Position numbers and translations under genes: made by a program
NCBI GenBank assembly: GCA_028583605.1
Contig: CM053334.1
Span: 22,060,368 to 22,124,367, forward strand
Length of the DNA: 64,000 nt
Source of the DNA: Dastarcus helophoroides
Lineage: Eukaryota; Arthropoda; Insecta; Coleoptera; Bothrideridae
Reading direction: 5' to 3'
The notes under the pieces: model-generated
Databases searched by the model: none
Told to the model about the DNA's origin: nothing
What the model saw: only the letters and a program-made list of their open reading frames with translations
Part shown: in pieces, positions 1 to 11,264 of the stretch
Numbering within the stretch: position 1 is the stretch's first letter
Layout of the letters: every line of letters starts with the position of its first letter

Positions 1-950
1 CTGTACAATTTTCAAAAAATAAATTCAAAACTCAATCAATCAATCAATTTTGAAAAATGGATGAATTTTTTTAAAATGTCGATATTCTTAAAAAGCGACA
101 TTTTCAAAAAAAGCCAAAATTTGAATAAACATTAAAATTTTCAAAAAAGGTGTATTCCACTTTTTAAGAAAGTTGAAATATTGAAAAATGGTCAAAAATT
201 AAAAAAAGGCCAGATTTTGAAAAAAAAACTCGAAATATTCCTTCAAAATTCAAAAACTTAAAAAAAACGGTACGTTTCAAAAAATAAATTAAAAACTATA
301 AAAAAACTTTTCCAGAATTACCCGAAATTTTCGAAAGATTTTTAAAATTTTGAGAAATAGATGAATTTTTTTAAAACGTCGATATCTTTAAAAAAGCGAA
401 ATTTTCAAAAAGAAGCCGACATTTGAATAAAAATTAAAATTTGTAATCTACATTTTAAGAGTTGAAATACTGAAAAATGGTCAAACATTTCAAAAAAAAG
501 GTGCGATTTTGAATGAAAAATCAGAATATTCCTAAAAACTCAAAATATTCCTAAAATCTCTAAAACTTAACGATTCAATTTTCAAAAAAAAATTCAAAAC
601 AAAAAACAAAGTTTTCAGAATATTTCGAAATTTGCGAAAAATATTTAAAATTTAATAAGTGGATGGATTTTTAAAAAATGTCGATATTTTTAAAAAGGCG
701 AAATTTTTAAAAAGAAGCCTAAATTTGAATAAAAATTGAATTTTTCAAAAAATGTGTAATCTTCTTTTTAAGAAAGTTGAAATATTAAAAAATGGGCAAA
801 CATTTCAAAAATAAAAATGAGATTTTGAAAGAAAAATCCAAAATTTCCTAAAAATTCAAAAACCTTAGAAAAGTGCAATTTTCAAAAAAATTCAAACTTT
901 AAAAAAAACAAAACTTCCAAGGTAATTCGAAAAGGGTCTAGCCGTACTTC
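1..950. repeat. A-rich degenerate GTCGAAATTTT-type repeat block
   Basis: Low-complexity DNA made of diverged copies of a short unit resembling GTCGAAATTTT plus an A-run. Two or three longer segments repeat inside it at roughly 300-bp spacing, for example the phrase 'gatgaattttttaaaa' at about 61, 361 and 663. No coding potential is seen. Short ORFs here are chance products of A-runs. Confidence 0.8.
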
Positions 951-2226
951 CATAGCGAAGTTGCCCCCACCGGGAACCTATATCGTGATCTATGTCAGAA
1001 TGTCATTAGAAATTAATATAGGTGAATTTCCCCTCTTTATCTTCGGTTACCATGGAGATAATTAACAAAAACCTTCCTCAGGCACCTTTTTTTCTAAACG
1101 ATCTATCTGCTAAACTATTGAAGGTAGCGAAGGAAAACAAACTGATAGTACACTGCAGAATCCATTTTATAATTTTTTTCACGGGGGCTAGCTTCCCTAG
1201 AAATATTAGTAAATAAAAATTTTCATTATTAATTTCTACGGTATCTTTTGGAGTGACCACTTTACAAAAAATACAGAAAATGTACTCATATGTCACCTAA
1301 CAGCATACCAAGTTTCATTGAAATCTAGATGGTGCAACATGTCAAAAAAAAAATTTAATATGTCTGCATATAACCTCTAAGCCTGCTGATATGAAGTAAA
1401 TGCAATTATTATTATTATTATTATCCTTCCTTAAATATGTTTCCATATTAGATAATATAACTTTTTGGATAACTTAACGAATAAAAGTTCATATGAACCC
1501 AAGTTCTAATCTTTTTAATTTCCAAGTTACAGGCTGTTTCATTATAGAGGAAAATAAAATTATTTCTATTTATATTTCTGAAATGCTTTAAGTTAACATC
1601 ATAAAATTTGACACATAGTATCAGTATATTAAAGGGAAATTTAAGCATTTATTCGTTTTTTTTTTTCAAACGCCAGGGGCGTACGTTAAAATATTAATAT
1701 TGAATTTTCATATGAGAAAAATGCCATGCCACTTTATGTTTAAGTCTTAAAAAGATGAAAGATTAAGAATTGTTATGTAGTACCAAAAAATGTTATACTG
1801 AAAGCAGGAAAATACCCTTTGCAAATTTATAGCAATTTATATACGAGGTGAAGCAATAAAAACTTATCATAACCAATAAATTCTAGGATTTTTTTTATTG
1901 TCGAAATAATGCAAAAATAGGTTGATTTTGGTTGAATCAAGACAACTTTGGTAGTTTTAACGACAACTTCCTAAACAGGGCTTACATCTCTTTCAATAAT
2001 TTTAATGCAAAGGGGCCCATGTTGCAGATCGTTGGAAAACTGATTTGATACTCTATCTATCTATTGGCATCATTGGCATCGTGTCATCGCACCGAATATA
2101 CTCATTTGTAATCGTGAAGTTTATATTATCGGTTTCGTGTTGCATGTTACAAGTTGACACTTGTCCAAAATTCATACTTTCTATATTTTATAATTTAGAT
2201 ACGTAATTTGAAAAATTTATTTGATG
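951..2226. other. Mixed intergenic DNA with old repeat remnants
   Basis: No gene is recognised. Around 1300-1330 the text 'ccaagtttcattgaaatct' resembles 3' ends of arthropod RTE-type LINEs, but no reverse transcriptase is present. An (ATT)n run lies at about 1404-1424. The ORFs of 60-70 codons show no recognisable domain. Confidence 0.4.
1404..1424. repeat. (ATT)n microsatellite
   Basis: About seven consecutive ATT units. Confidence 0.9.
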
Positions 2227-2238
2227 TGTTATTACGTT

Positions 2239-2387
2239 TGATGGAACGGACTGGTCCTTGGTTATCTTCAAAAATTGAAACACAGAACTTGTCCCCTGAA
2301 ACCAAGAAAAATTAAAAAACACAACAAAGGTTGCTCTAACGCGTTTCGACAGCCAAGCTGTCATCTTCAGAGAGAAACTAACATCTA
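2239..2387 (-). mobile_element. ~150-bp retroposon-like repeat with hammerhead-like domain, full copy
   Basis: On the minus strand the element starts with a hammerhead-like fold. It continues through a T-rich linker into an arm containing TTTCAGGGGACAAG and ends in ACCAGTCCGTTCCATCA. It is flanked by near-perfect 12-bp direct repeats, TGTTATTACGTT (2227-2238) and TGTTATTTCGTT (2388-2399), one mismatch apart. The length matches the independent copy at 16830-16979. Variable-length target duplications of this size fit retroposition (LINE- or Penelope-type). No ORF is present, so the element is non-autonomous. Confidence 0.8.
2330..2378 (-). ncRNA. Hammerhead-ribozyme-like motif
   Basis: Read on the minus strand: stem I strand GUUUCUCU, core CUGAAGA (fits CUGANGA), one extra U, stem II GACAGC-UUG-GCUGUC, then GAAA, a self-complementary ACGCGU as minimal stem III, a U, and the returning stem I strand AGAGCAAC. 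Stem I forms CUCU:AGAG plus GUU:AAC around one mismatch. The extra U before stem II deviates from the consensus, so activity is uncertain. Confidence 0.5.
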
Positions 2388-2519
2388 TGTTATTTCGTTA
2401 TTAGCAAGTATTTGTATAATTTACTTACTACATAACGGTCGAAACTTCGAGAAAAAGTCGAAATTTTGGAAATAGTCTAATATTAGGGCAATCCCTTAAA
2501 TACTTTGTAATTTATTTAA

Positions 2520-4940
2520 GAAAAAGACACATGAATATGTACACGTAAGTACACGTAAAATTTAAAAGTCACAATTTTCGAAAAAATATCAAATCGAAAA
2601 TTTGAAAGCCAATTTCCAAAAATGCGGGATTCTAAAAAAAGTTCAAATTTTGAAAAACAAGAGATTTTAAAAGTCAGTTTACATTTTAAAAAATGTCAAA
2701 AACGAATAAAATTTTTGATAAAATTGAACATTTGAAAATAAGATAAACCTTTCAAAAAATTTCACATTTATAAGAGAAGTCGAAATTTTAGAGTTGAAAT
2801 TTTTAATAAACGTTAACATTTTGAAAAAATTTAAGAAGTTTGAAAAATGTAGAAATTTTGAAAAAAGGTAAAATTTTAATAAAGTCGAAAATTTTAAAAT
2901 CATTTTTTTTAAACAATCGAAATTGTGAAAAATTTTAAGATTTTCAGAGAAAGTTAACATTTCCAAAAATAATTATTTTTGACACTTAAAAAAATCCGAG
3001 TATTTAAAAAAAATGACGAAATTTTCAACAAAATTCTAAATTTTCCTAATTGTTAATATTTTCGGAAATTTCAAGTGTCCAGATTTTAAAAAAATGAAGA
3101 ATTTTTAATAAACTATTCAAAAAATCTAAATATTCAAAAGGTCACTTTACTTAAAAAAATACAAAATTTGTTTTAAAAATCACAATTTGAAAAAAAAAGT
3201 CGAAATTTAAAAATAGGCGAAATTCAAATAAAATGTTGATTTCCATTAAATCTAACTTTAAATAAAGTCAAAATTGTCGAAGTCTAAATATTGAAGGAAA
3301 GCCAAAATTATTAGAAAAGTCGAACTGTTCAAAAAAAGACCAAATTTTAAGGAATTAATATTTGAAATAAGGCGAAGTTTGAATGTTAAAATTTCGAAAT
3401 AAATAATATTTTTTAAAAAACTAAAAATTTTCAAAAAATTAAAATGTTGAAAAATTACCCAATTATTTAAAGAGTCAAAACTTTCAAAAAAGTTGTAGAT
3501 TTCAAAAAAGTCGACGTTTTAAAAAAAATGGAAAAATTCAAAATTTTGCAAAATAATCGACAATTTAAAAAAAAAAATCAGCAATAAACAAAATGCGATG
3601 CTTTAAACAAATCGAAATTCTCAAAAGTAACAAATTTTAAAAAATTTCAAATTCAGAAAAAAATTTGAAAATTTAAAAACTGACATTTTGAAAATAGTTT
3701 AGCCTTTAAAAATTTTATATTTTTAAAAAATTACGAATTTTCAGAGTGAAAATTTAAAAAGGATATCAAAATTTTCAAAAAAAGCCGAGATTTTAAAAAA
3801 GCCAAAGTTTAGAAAACAATTGCACCTTAAAAAATCGAAATCTTCAAAAACCTATACATTTTTGGAAAAGTTGATCAGAAACTGAACAAAGGTCGAAATT
3901 TAAATATAAGAAAAATTTTTCAAAAAATGCGAAAATGTCAAAATTTTGAAAAAAACCTAAATTTTTGAAAAAATCTAAACCTTGCAGTCAAAATTTTTAG
4001 AAAAAAATCGATATTTTCAAAATATTACAAATTTTTGAAAAAATTTAAACTTAAAAAAATATAAATTTCAAGAAAAAGTAAAAAGGTCTAAAATATGACA
4101 AAAAGTCGAGTTTTGTAAAAAAAACAATTTTGATATAACCATATTTTTAAAAAAAAGTTCTAGATTAAAAAAAACCGAAATTTTAAAGAAATAGGTTTAC
4201 AAAATGTCGAAATTTTTAAAAATAATTCAAATTTAAAAGATAGTCGACATATTTGAGAATTAAAGTGTTCAAAAGGAAACAATTTAAAAAAAATATATAA
4301 AATATCGAAAATTTAAAAACCGTACGTATTTTAAAGAGTGGAAATTAAAAAAAAATGTTAAAAGTTAAGAAAAAAGCCAAGATTTTAAAAAGGCTAAAGC
4401 TTAAAAAAATTGAACCATGAAAAATCGAAATTTTTAAAAGACTAGAAATTTTTGGAAAAGTTGGTCAAAACGTAAATAAAAATGGAAATTAAAAAAAAAT
4501 AATTGTTTTTCGAAAAATGCAAAAATGTCTTACTTTAAAAAAAATCTTAACATTGAAAAATGAAAATTTTCGGAAAAAACTCGATATTTTTAAGAGTACA
4601 AACTTTCGAAAAAAATTAAACTTAAAAAATATAAACTTTGAAAAAAAGTAAAAAAATTAAAAAGTCGAAAATATGAGAAAGACGTCAAAATTTTGACAAA
4701 AAGTCAAATTTTGTGAAAAAAAAAATTCAAATTTTGATATAACATCCAATTTAAAAAAATTGTCTGAAATATCGAAAAATTCGAACTCTTTTTGGAAATT
4801 TATACCTTTTTGGTAAATTCGATATTTCAATATATTTATTTTTCGAAAATTTCGGATTAAAATAAGGAAAAATGCCTACATTTTTGATGAAGTTGAAATT
4901 TTAAAAAGTCAAATTTCGACTTTTGGTTCTATATAACGAT
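2520..4940. repeat. A-rich degenerate GTCGAAATTTT-type repeat block
   Basis: Continuous A-rich low-complexity sequence of the same type as at the window start. A longer internal duplication is visible: text around 3780-4060 (aagccgagattttaaaaaag, then tttttggaaaagttg) recurs around 4370-4640 at a spacing of about 590 bp. No coding signal. Confidence 0.8.
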
Positions 4941-6192
4941 TTTTTTTACTATTTTCCTTGCCAACTGTGATACTCCATTTTGTCCTCTTAGGAACTGAAT
5001 TGTTAAAATTGGTCAAATTCGTGTTTAATTACTTTTTTCATAAATTATTCAAACATAATATTAGGTTATAATTTCCGAAAATCCCTTCTCCTACACCATG
5101 AAAGAAATCTGTTGTCCAAATTTCGTGTTACCGACTTTAGCAGTTATGGGTCCACGTCCATGATTAGGTTTGTTAGTCGATCAAAATTTTTCTCTTTATT
5201 ATATTAGTTTGGATTAAGGGGGAAGGTCGTGCGCTTGAGTTTTGTTAATCTATGCAGGATTTAGAGGATCGTGATTGGAAGAGTTGTATTAGTCAGAACT
5301 CGCTGACTGTTCTGAAGTTTTGCTACACATAAGACGTGCAGCGACGCGAAATTAACAACCATTCGCGAGCACTCTCACATGACGAATTCTTAAATATTTT
5401 TATAAATGTCGACCCCAAATACGAAATTCTATCTTCAAAGTCGCAATTTCGATTAACGGTTTACTTTACACAGAAAATTTGACTTTTTTTAACTAGAAAT
5501 TTCGAGAAACCTAATAATATTCAATTTATTCACAACTGTCTTAATTAAACAATTTTCTTTGCATTTTCGATTAATGTGACTTATGAACTGAGAAAATTTT
5601 GAACTAACTGCCGAGTGTAGTGTTTAGTAAAAATTTGATTAAACTACGCATGGATTCATCTTCCCCGTTTTCACTCGTAAATATCACATCCAAAGTTCAA
5701 CGGAATAATCAATTAATGGAAGCATTTTAGCATCCCAATCGGCCCGTATCCAGTAATAATTGAAAAAAAGGGCCGATGTAAATGTATCGGTTGATAATGT
5801 CTTTCGGCGGCGTTGGCAAATTCGCGTTTCATTAGGTCACAAATAACCCATATCGGTGGAAACACGATAGAGAGAAAGAGTGTGGAGGAGCTATCGGCAA
5901 AACACCATCAACCTTTTATATTTGTGTGACATTTAGCGTTCGGTAAAAATTGGATTATGTGTGACATTTATTTGTCGAACTGCGGTCATATACCATGCAT
6001 TTTCACCTTCTGTTTTTTCGTTTTTTTTTTCTCTGCATTTCGACATGAGTGAAGTCGAATATATTGGAAAAAACTCTACTACTTTTCTATTTTCCAGCAT
6101 GAGAACCCTATTTTATTGAACTGCGAATATATCGTCGAGTTCCATCAAATTTGTTTAATTACTATTTCTGTTGTTTGATTGTTGAATAATAT
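4941..6192. other. Mostly non-repetitive intergenic stretch, no gene seen
   Basis: The sequence leaves the low-complexity pattern and has normal complexity. No ORF above about 60 codons and no recognisable domain. The part from about 5640 to 5960 has several TAATTA-like sites and GC-richer pieces, and could be regulatory. This is inference from composition only. Confidence 0.35.
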
Positions 6193-6203
6193 AAAAAAAA
6201 AGA

Positions 6204-6342
6204 GTATCTCTCTGAGGATAATAGCTGGACTATCGAAACGCGTTAGAGCAACCTTTGTTGTGTTTTTTAATCTTACTTGGTTTCAAAGGACAAGATTTGT
6301 ATTTCAATTTTTGAAGATAACCAAGGACCAGTCCGTTCCACC
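6204..6342 (+). mobile_element. ~150-bp hammerhead-like retroposon copy
   Basis: A plus-strand copy running from GTATCTCTCTGAGGATAATA to GTCCGTTCCACC. The core reads CUGAGGA, still CUGANGA-compatible, but stem II is shortened. The flanks carry a perfect 11-bp direct repeat of nine A plus GA (6193-6203 and 6343-6353). Because this is an A-run, its status as a target duplication is less certain than for the other copies. Confidence 0.75.
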
Positions 6343-6399
6343 AAAAAAAAAGAAAACTATAAAGCTTGCTTGCCCCCTAGATTTGTTTTTACCTTTGAT

Positions 6400-7295
6400 T
6401 AGACTCTAAGCTTTCGGAATCTTAATTTAATTGAGAAAAACGTTTATTTTGTTGTATTTATTCTTATATATCTACAATTTGAGAATAAATTTAACAATTT
6501 AACTATAGTGAGGGTTAGAAATATGAATTATACAAAATAAAAAAAAATTTAACAGATAAAATTCCTTGCAGAAACTTCAAATTCTTTTCTATTTTCAGCA
6601 TTATTTGACGAAATCGAAATAATAACCGCGCGACAAAAGTGTACAAAACCCAAGCCTATGGAATGAGATTTTCGAAGCAATATTCAATATTAATGCTGAA
6701 ACTGTAGAGTTTAATGAAAGCTATAAATTTTTTAGAATTTCCGAAGGGCCGCTGCCCAGGCTTAGAGTCGGTGTGCGTAACGGAGTTGAAACAAAAGCGC
6801 CCTTAATGCGATTCTTTCGAATAAAAAAAAATCAAAACGCCGTTACACACCGTTTTAAGTAACAATTGAAAGAACCAAACAATAGCTGATTTGCATTCAT
6901 CCCCCTTACTAAAAACAATCGGGAATGCCGCTAGGTCTTATTCGAATGCCGGACGTCGAATTAATTAAAAATATACTTACTATGATCTATTACTGGCATA
7001 ATATAATAATAATACTGACAATTTCGTCTGCAGAATAACATTTTAGGAGCTAAATAAATAAATAAATAAATAAAATAAATAAATAAACAAATAAAAATAG
7101 ATAGTCTTGGAGGCTGCCGACAGAAGTGAAAACTTAAAACTAGGAAATATGTAGAGTTGCAGTACAAACCCATACTAGTAAACAAGTCAGAATATTGGAA
7201 ATATTTGAAAATAAATTCTGGCAAACTGACTACTTTTATATATTTGTGGTTGGTGGATGCTTGCATCGTGTGGGAACGAGTCTAATATTAAATTA
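6400..7295. other. Intergenic DNA with a small hairpin and a simple repeat
   Basis: No gene recognised. A short hairpin repeat lies at about 6769-6863, where cggtgtgcgtaacgg faces ccgttacacaccg (a possible tiny MITE). An AAAT microsatellite lies at 7052-7098. A ~45-bp motif at 7103-7149 recurs inverted at 15381-15424. The 101-codon minus-strand ORF here runs through the microsatellite and is not credible. Confidence 0.45.
7052..7098. repeat. (AAAT)n microsatellite
   Basis: Imperfect run of AAAT units interrupted by one extra A and one AAAC unit. Confidence 0.9.
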
Positions 7296-7299
7296 ATAA

Positions 7300-7673
7300 T
7301 GTAACGCAATGTAAATAGATGAAATAGGATTTAGAATAGAATTTTAGAATTTAGTAAATTTAAAAAGTTTCTAGAAGGGTCTGATAAGGGGAAAGCGGCC
7401 GCGATAACAAAACAAATGGCAGATAAGCGTTCCAGAAATTTCGGCAAACGATAAGCCTTATCTGCCAAAAAGTTCTAGAAGCCGGGGACCAAAACTAAAA
7501 AGGTGGTTAGCTTTCTCTCGAGGCAGTCACTTAGAAGTCAGTGTAGTTAGTGGCTTAGTAATTAGTAAATAAGTAGTGAGTTACTGTTCAGTTGAAGTGT
7601 GCCGAGTTAATTTGGTAATAAAGTGGGTATTATTCACACGTGGTAATCAATTCGAACCGATAAGCCCGTAACA
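7300..7673 (+). mobile_element. Solo LTR, Gypsy-type family (copy 1)
   Basis: Starts TGTAACG and ends CGTAACA, the TG...CA boundary of an LTR. It is flanked by a perfect 4-bp duplication ATAA (7296-7299 and 7674-7677). Read on this strand it has a decayed TATA region near 7492 (the 53-kb copy has TATAAAAGG) and a poly(A) signal AATAAA near 7617. A GATA-type inverted repeat, GGCAGATAAG (7418-7427) facing CTTATCTGCC (7457-7466), and a GCGGCCGC site are present. No internal domain adjoins it, so this is a solo LTR left by recombination. The 4-bp duplication fits Gypsy elements. Confidence 0.85.
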
Positions 7674-7679
7674 ATAATA

Positions 7680-8960
7680 AAATTCACTTTAATATGCTCC
7701 AATGTTAACAGTATTTGGTGCCTTGAATTTCCTTAACATTTCTATTTTTTTTTTCCAATTTCCAACTTTTCCACAAAATTCTGACTTCGTTGTAATCATA
7801 TTAATTTTGTTCTCAAACTTAAGATTTTCCCAACATTTTAATTTTTTTTTCAGATTGATAATTTTTACAACATTTTCGTTTTTCTCTAAAAATTTCGACA
7901 TATTTCGCAAAATCTCGATATTTTACACAAAAGTGTAAGTTTTTTTTGATTATTTCCCAAAATTTCGAATGTTTCCCAACATTTCGAAATTTTATTAAAA
8001 TTTTGAATTTTTTCCAAACTTATTTTTATCGTAATTTTGAATTTTGGGAATTTTTCTATAAACTATGAATTTTACATAACATTCGGAAATTCCTCTAAAT
8101 TTTTAATTTTTTTCAAAATTTTAAATTTTTCTCAAAATTTTACGTTTTTCTCAAAACTTTAAATTTTTCACAAAATTTTGAATTTTTCTCAAAATTTTGA
8201 ATTTTTCCCAAAATTCTGAATTTTTTATAACATTTGGGAAATTCCTCAAAATTTCGAAACTCCCAAAATTTGACTTTTTTCTCAAATTATCAACTTTTTT
8301 CCAAAAATTCGACTTTGTTGTAGAAATTTTAATGCTTTTTCTCAAAAGTTGAATTTTTCAAAAACAACTTTTTTTTAAAGATCAATATTTTCCCCAAAAT
8401 TCTAATTTTTTTCTCGAAATTTCGATATATTTCCCAAAATCTCGATTTTTTTTGATTTTTTGTTGTGAAATTAATAATTTTTTTTCCAAAATTTTGACTT
8501 TTTTCCCAAGTTAAAATTCTTCCAAAAAAATTCGAGTTTTCCCAAAAATTTTGAATTTTTATAGTAATTTTAAATTTTCATCAGTTTCAAATTTTTCCCA
8601 AAATTTCACAATTCTGAATTTTTTCCAAAATTTCTAATTTTTCCGAAAATTTCGAATTTTCTCTTAACATTTGGACATACTTATTTTCCAAAATCACGAT
8701 TTTTTCGAAAATGTTCTCGTTTTTCTTAAGTTTTTACTAAACACCTCTATATTTTTCAGAAATTTTGGCTTTCCTTAAACTTTCGACTTTTTTTTCAAAT
8801 TTTTTACTCTTTTGGAAAAATTTTAATTTTCTCTCCAAAATTTTACCTAAATTTCGAATTTTACCCAAAACTCCCAATATTTTCCAAAACTTCCAATACT
8901 TTCCAAATCTTCGAAATTTACCCAAAATTTTGAATTTTCCCTTAAATTTCGAATTTTTCC
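7680..8960. repeat. T-rich degenerate repeat block (inverted orientation)
   Basis: Same low-complexity family as the window start but in reverse orientation: T-runs followed by CAAAATTTTGA-like units on the + strand. The skew flips back to A-rich at about 8960-9060. ORFs here are Phe/Leu-rich or Lys-rich artefacts. Confidence 0.8.
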
Positions 8961-9428
8961 GAGAAAAAGTCGAAAATTCCAGAAACGCAAAAGATCGAAC
9001 TTGGAAATAAAAGTAGACATTGCTAGCGAAAAGCCTAATGTTTGTAATTTTGAAATTTCTTAAAAACCTCGTTCTAAAACAGCCAATTTTTCAAAAGTCG
9101 CATTTTAAAATAAATGGAACTTTAAAAAAAATCGAAAATCCATCTAAATTTTGAGAAAAGAATCAACATTTGGAAGGGAAATTCGAAATTAAGAGTAAGA
9201 CAGGATAATTCTCAAAGAAAGTCAAATTTTGTGAAAACCAGCTGAATTTTGAGAATAAAACTAACAATTCGAATAGTAAAAGACGCATTTTGAGCAAAAT
9301 ATCGATTTTTTTTGAGAAAATGACCAATTTGAAGGAAAAAAATGTTTCCAAAGACATAACAGAACGAATTAAGAGTCGACATTTCAAAAAAAGTCAAAAT
9401 TTCGAAATTTTTAGAAGCAAACGATTGT

Positions 9429-9550
9429 TGGTGGAACGGACTAGTCCTTGGTTATCTCCAAAAATTGGAATACGAACCTTGTCCCCTGAAACCAAGAAAA
9501 ATTGAAAAATACATCAAAGGTTGTTCTAACGTTTCGATAGCCAAGCTACC
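9429..9550 (-). mobile_element. Hammerhead-like retroposon, degraded copy
   Basis: A minus-strand copy with a clear distal end (GTTCCACCAA on its own strand) and the GGGGACAAGG arm. The ribozyme-like part is eroded: CG is missing from ACGCGT and the left core strand is lost. Confidence 0.75.
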
Positions 9551-10393
9551 AATTTTTTACAAAAGTCAAATTTTCGCAAAAAAGAGGTTGACTTTTCAGA
9601 ATAAGGTCGATATTTCGAGAAAAAATGTGAACTTTTAAAAGAAAATATTAAATTTCCTAGAAAAAGACTAGTTTTGAGCGAAAGTCGACATAAATAGAAA
9701 CTTCGCTGTAAAAGTTAAATTTTGTGATAATTGAGAATAAATTTCGAAAAAAAAAAAAGACGAATTTTGAGGAAAATAATCGAAATTTCGAATGAATGAA
9801 TAATTTCCAGGAGAGGTTGTTCCCACAGACATAAAAGTCCAATTTTTTTTCGTCCAATTTCAAGGTAAAAAATTAATTTTGAAAATAAAGTCGAAATTTC
9901 AGACAAAAAGGGATAATTTTGAAAAAAGTTGAAATTTCTAGACAAATACGAATTTTGAGGAAAATTAGATTAGATTACGTACATTTTAAACGAAAAAAAG
10001 TTAATATTTCCACAAAATATAAAAATTTCACTGAAAAAGTCGTTTGGGATTTAATAATAGGCGAAGTTTTGAGAAAAAAGTGGAATTTTCCAAAAATAAA
10101 ATATCTTTGAAATAAGCTCAAATTTTAAAAAAATTCCAATTTGGAGAAAAAGTCGAAGTTAAAAAAAATAAACCGAAAATTGTGGTAAAAAATTGAATTT
10201 TGGGGGATAATATTTTAAAAAGTACAATTTTCAGAAGAGACTTATTTTTGAAAAAATTGGGGAATTTCGAGAAAGCCGAAATTTTGAAAAGGTCGAAATT
10301 TCCAAATAGGATAAACAAACAGATGAAATAAATTTGAAATTACCCCAAAAGTCAAATTTTGATGTAAAAAAAAGTCGAATATTGAAAGTAAAG

Positions 10394-10497
10394 TATCTCT
10401 TTGAAGATGATAGCTTGGCTGTCGAAACGCGTTAGAGAAACATTTGTTGTGTTTTTTAATCTTTCTTGGTTTTAGGGGACAAGTTTTGTATTTCAAT
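10394..10497 (+). mobile_element. Hammerhead-like retroposon, truncated copy
   Basis: Begins TATCTCTTTGAAGATGATAG and stops within the arm at TTTCAAT. It is flanked by a perfect 14-bp direct repeat TATTGAAAGTAAAG (10380-10393 and 10498-10511). The core C3 is U here (UUGAAGA), so this copy should be inactive as a ribozyme. The truncation removes the ACCAGTCCGTTCC end. Confidence 0.8.
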
Positions 10498-11264
10498 TAT
10501 TGAAAGTAAAGTCGAAATTTTGAGAAAAAAAAACAAATTTTGAACAAAAAGTTAGAATTAAAAAAAAACAATTTTGAGTAAAAGTCGACATTTCAACAAA
10601 ATGTAGAGATTCGTGGGAAAAGTCGAATTTTAAGAAAATTGTCGACATTTTGAGTAAAGAAAATCGAAACTGTGAAAAAATTCAAATTTTTAAAAAAGAA
10701 GTTGAATTTTGAGAATAAAGGCGAAATTTTGAGAAAAAAGACGAATAACAAAAATATTGTTGAAAATTCGCGAAAAGGACGAATTTGGAAGAAAAGTCGA
10801 AATCTCGATAAACAATAGAAATTTTGCAAAAATGCTCAAATTTTAAGAAAACAAGTTGGAGAAAACGATTTTCAGGGAAAAGCCATTTTCAAATACACAA
10901 ACGTCGAACTTGATAAAAAATGAATGAAACTTCTAGAGGAAAGTCGAAATTTAGAAAAAAATCAAAATTCAGAGAAAGTCAAATTAAAAAAAAAATCAGT
11001 AGGTTAAGAAAAAAGTCTACATTTCGTAGAAAAAATTGAAGTTTCCAAAAATATAGGATCGAATTTCGGAATTGAATGTCGATATTTCGAAAGCAAAAAA
11101 AAATAAAACTTTGACATCAAAAACGAAAATTGAAAAAACCATCGAAATTTCGTCAAAAAGTAGAAATGCAGAAAAAATTAAAAATTTCCCAGAAAAGGTC
11201 GAATTTTGACAAATAAGACGATAGATTCAAAATTTCGAAAAAGGGACGAATTCTAAAAAGAGGA

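Noticed and set aside
8737..9010. Overlapping ORFs on both strands in the T-rich/A-rich switch
   Set aside because: Phe/Leu/Lys/Asn-rich products of the low-complexity repeat, open on both strands, with no domain.
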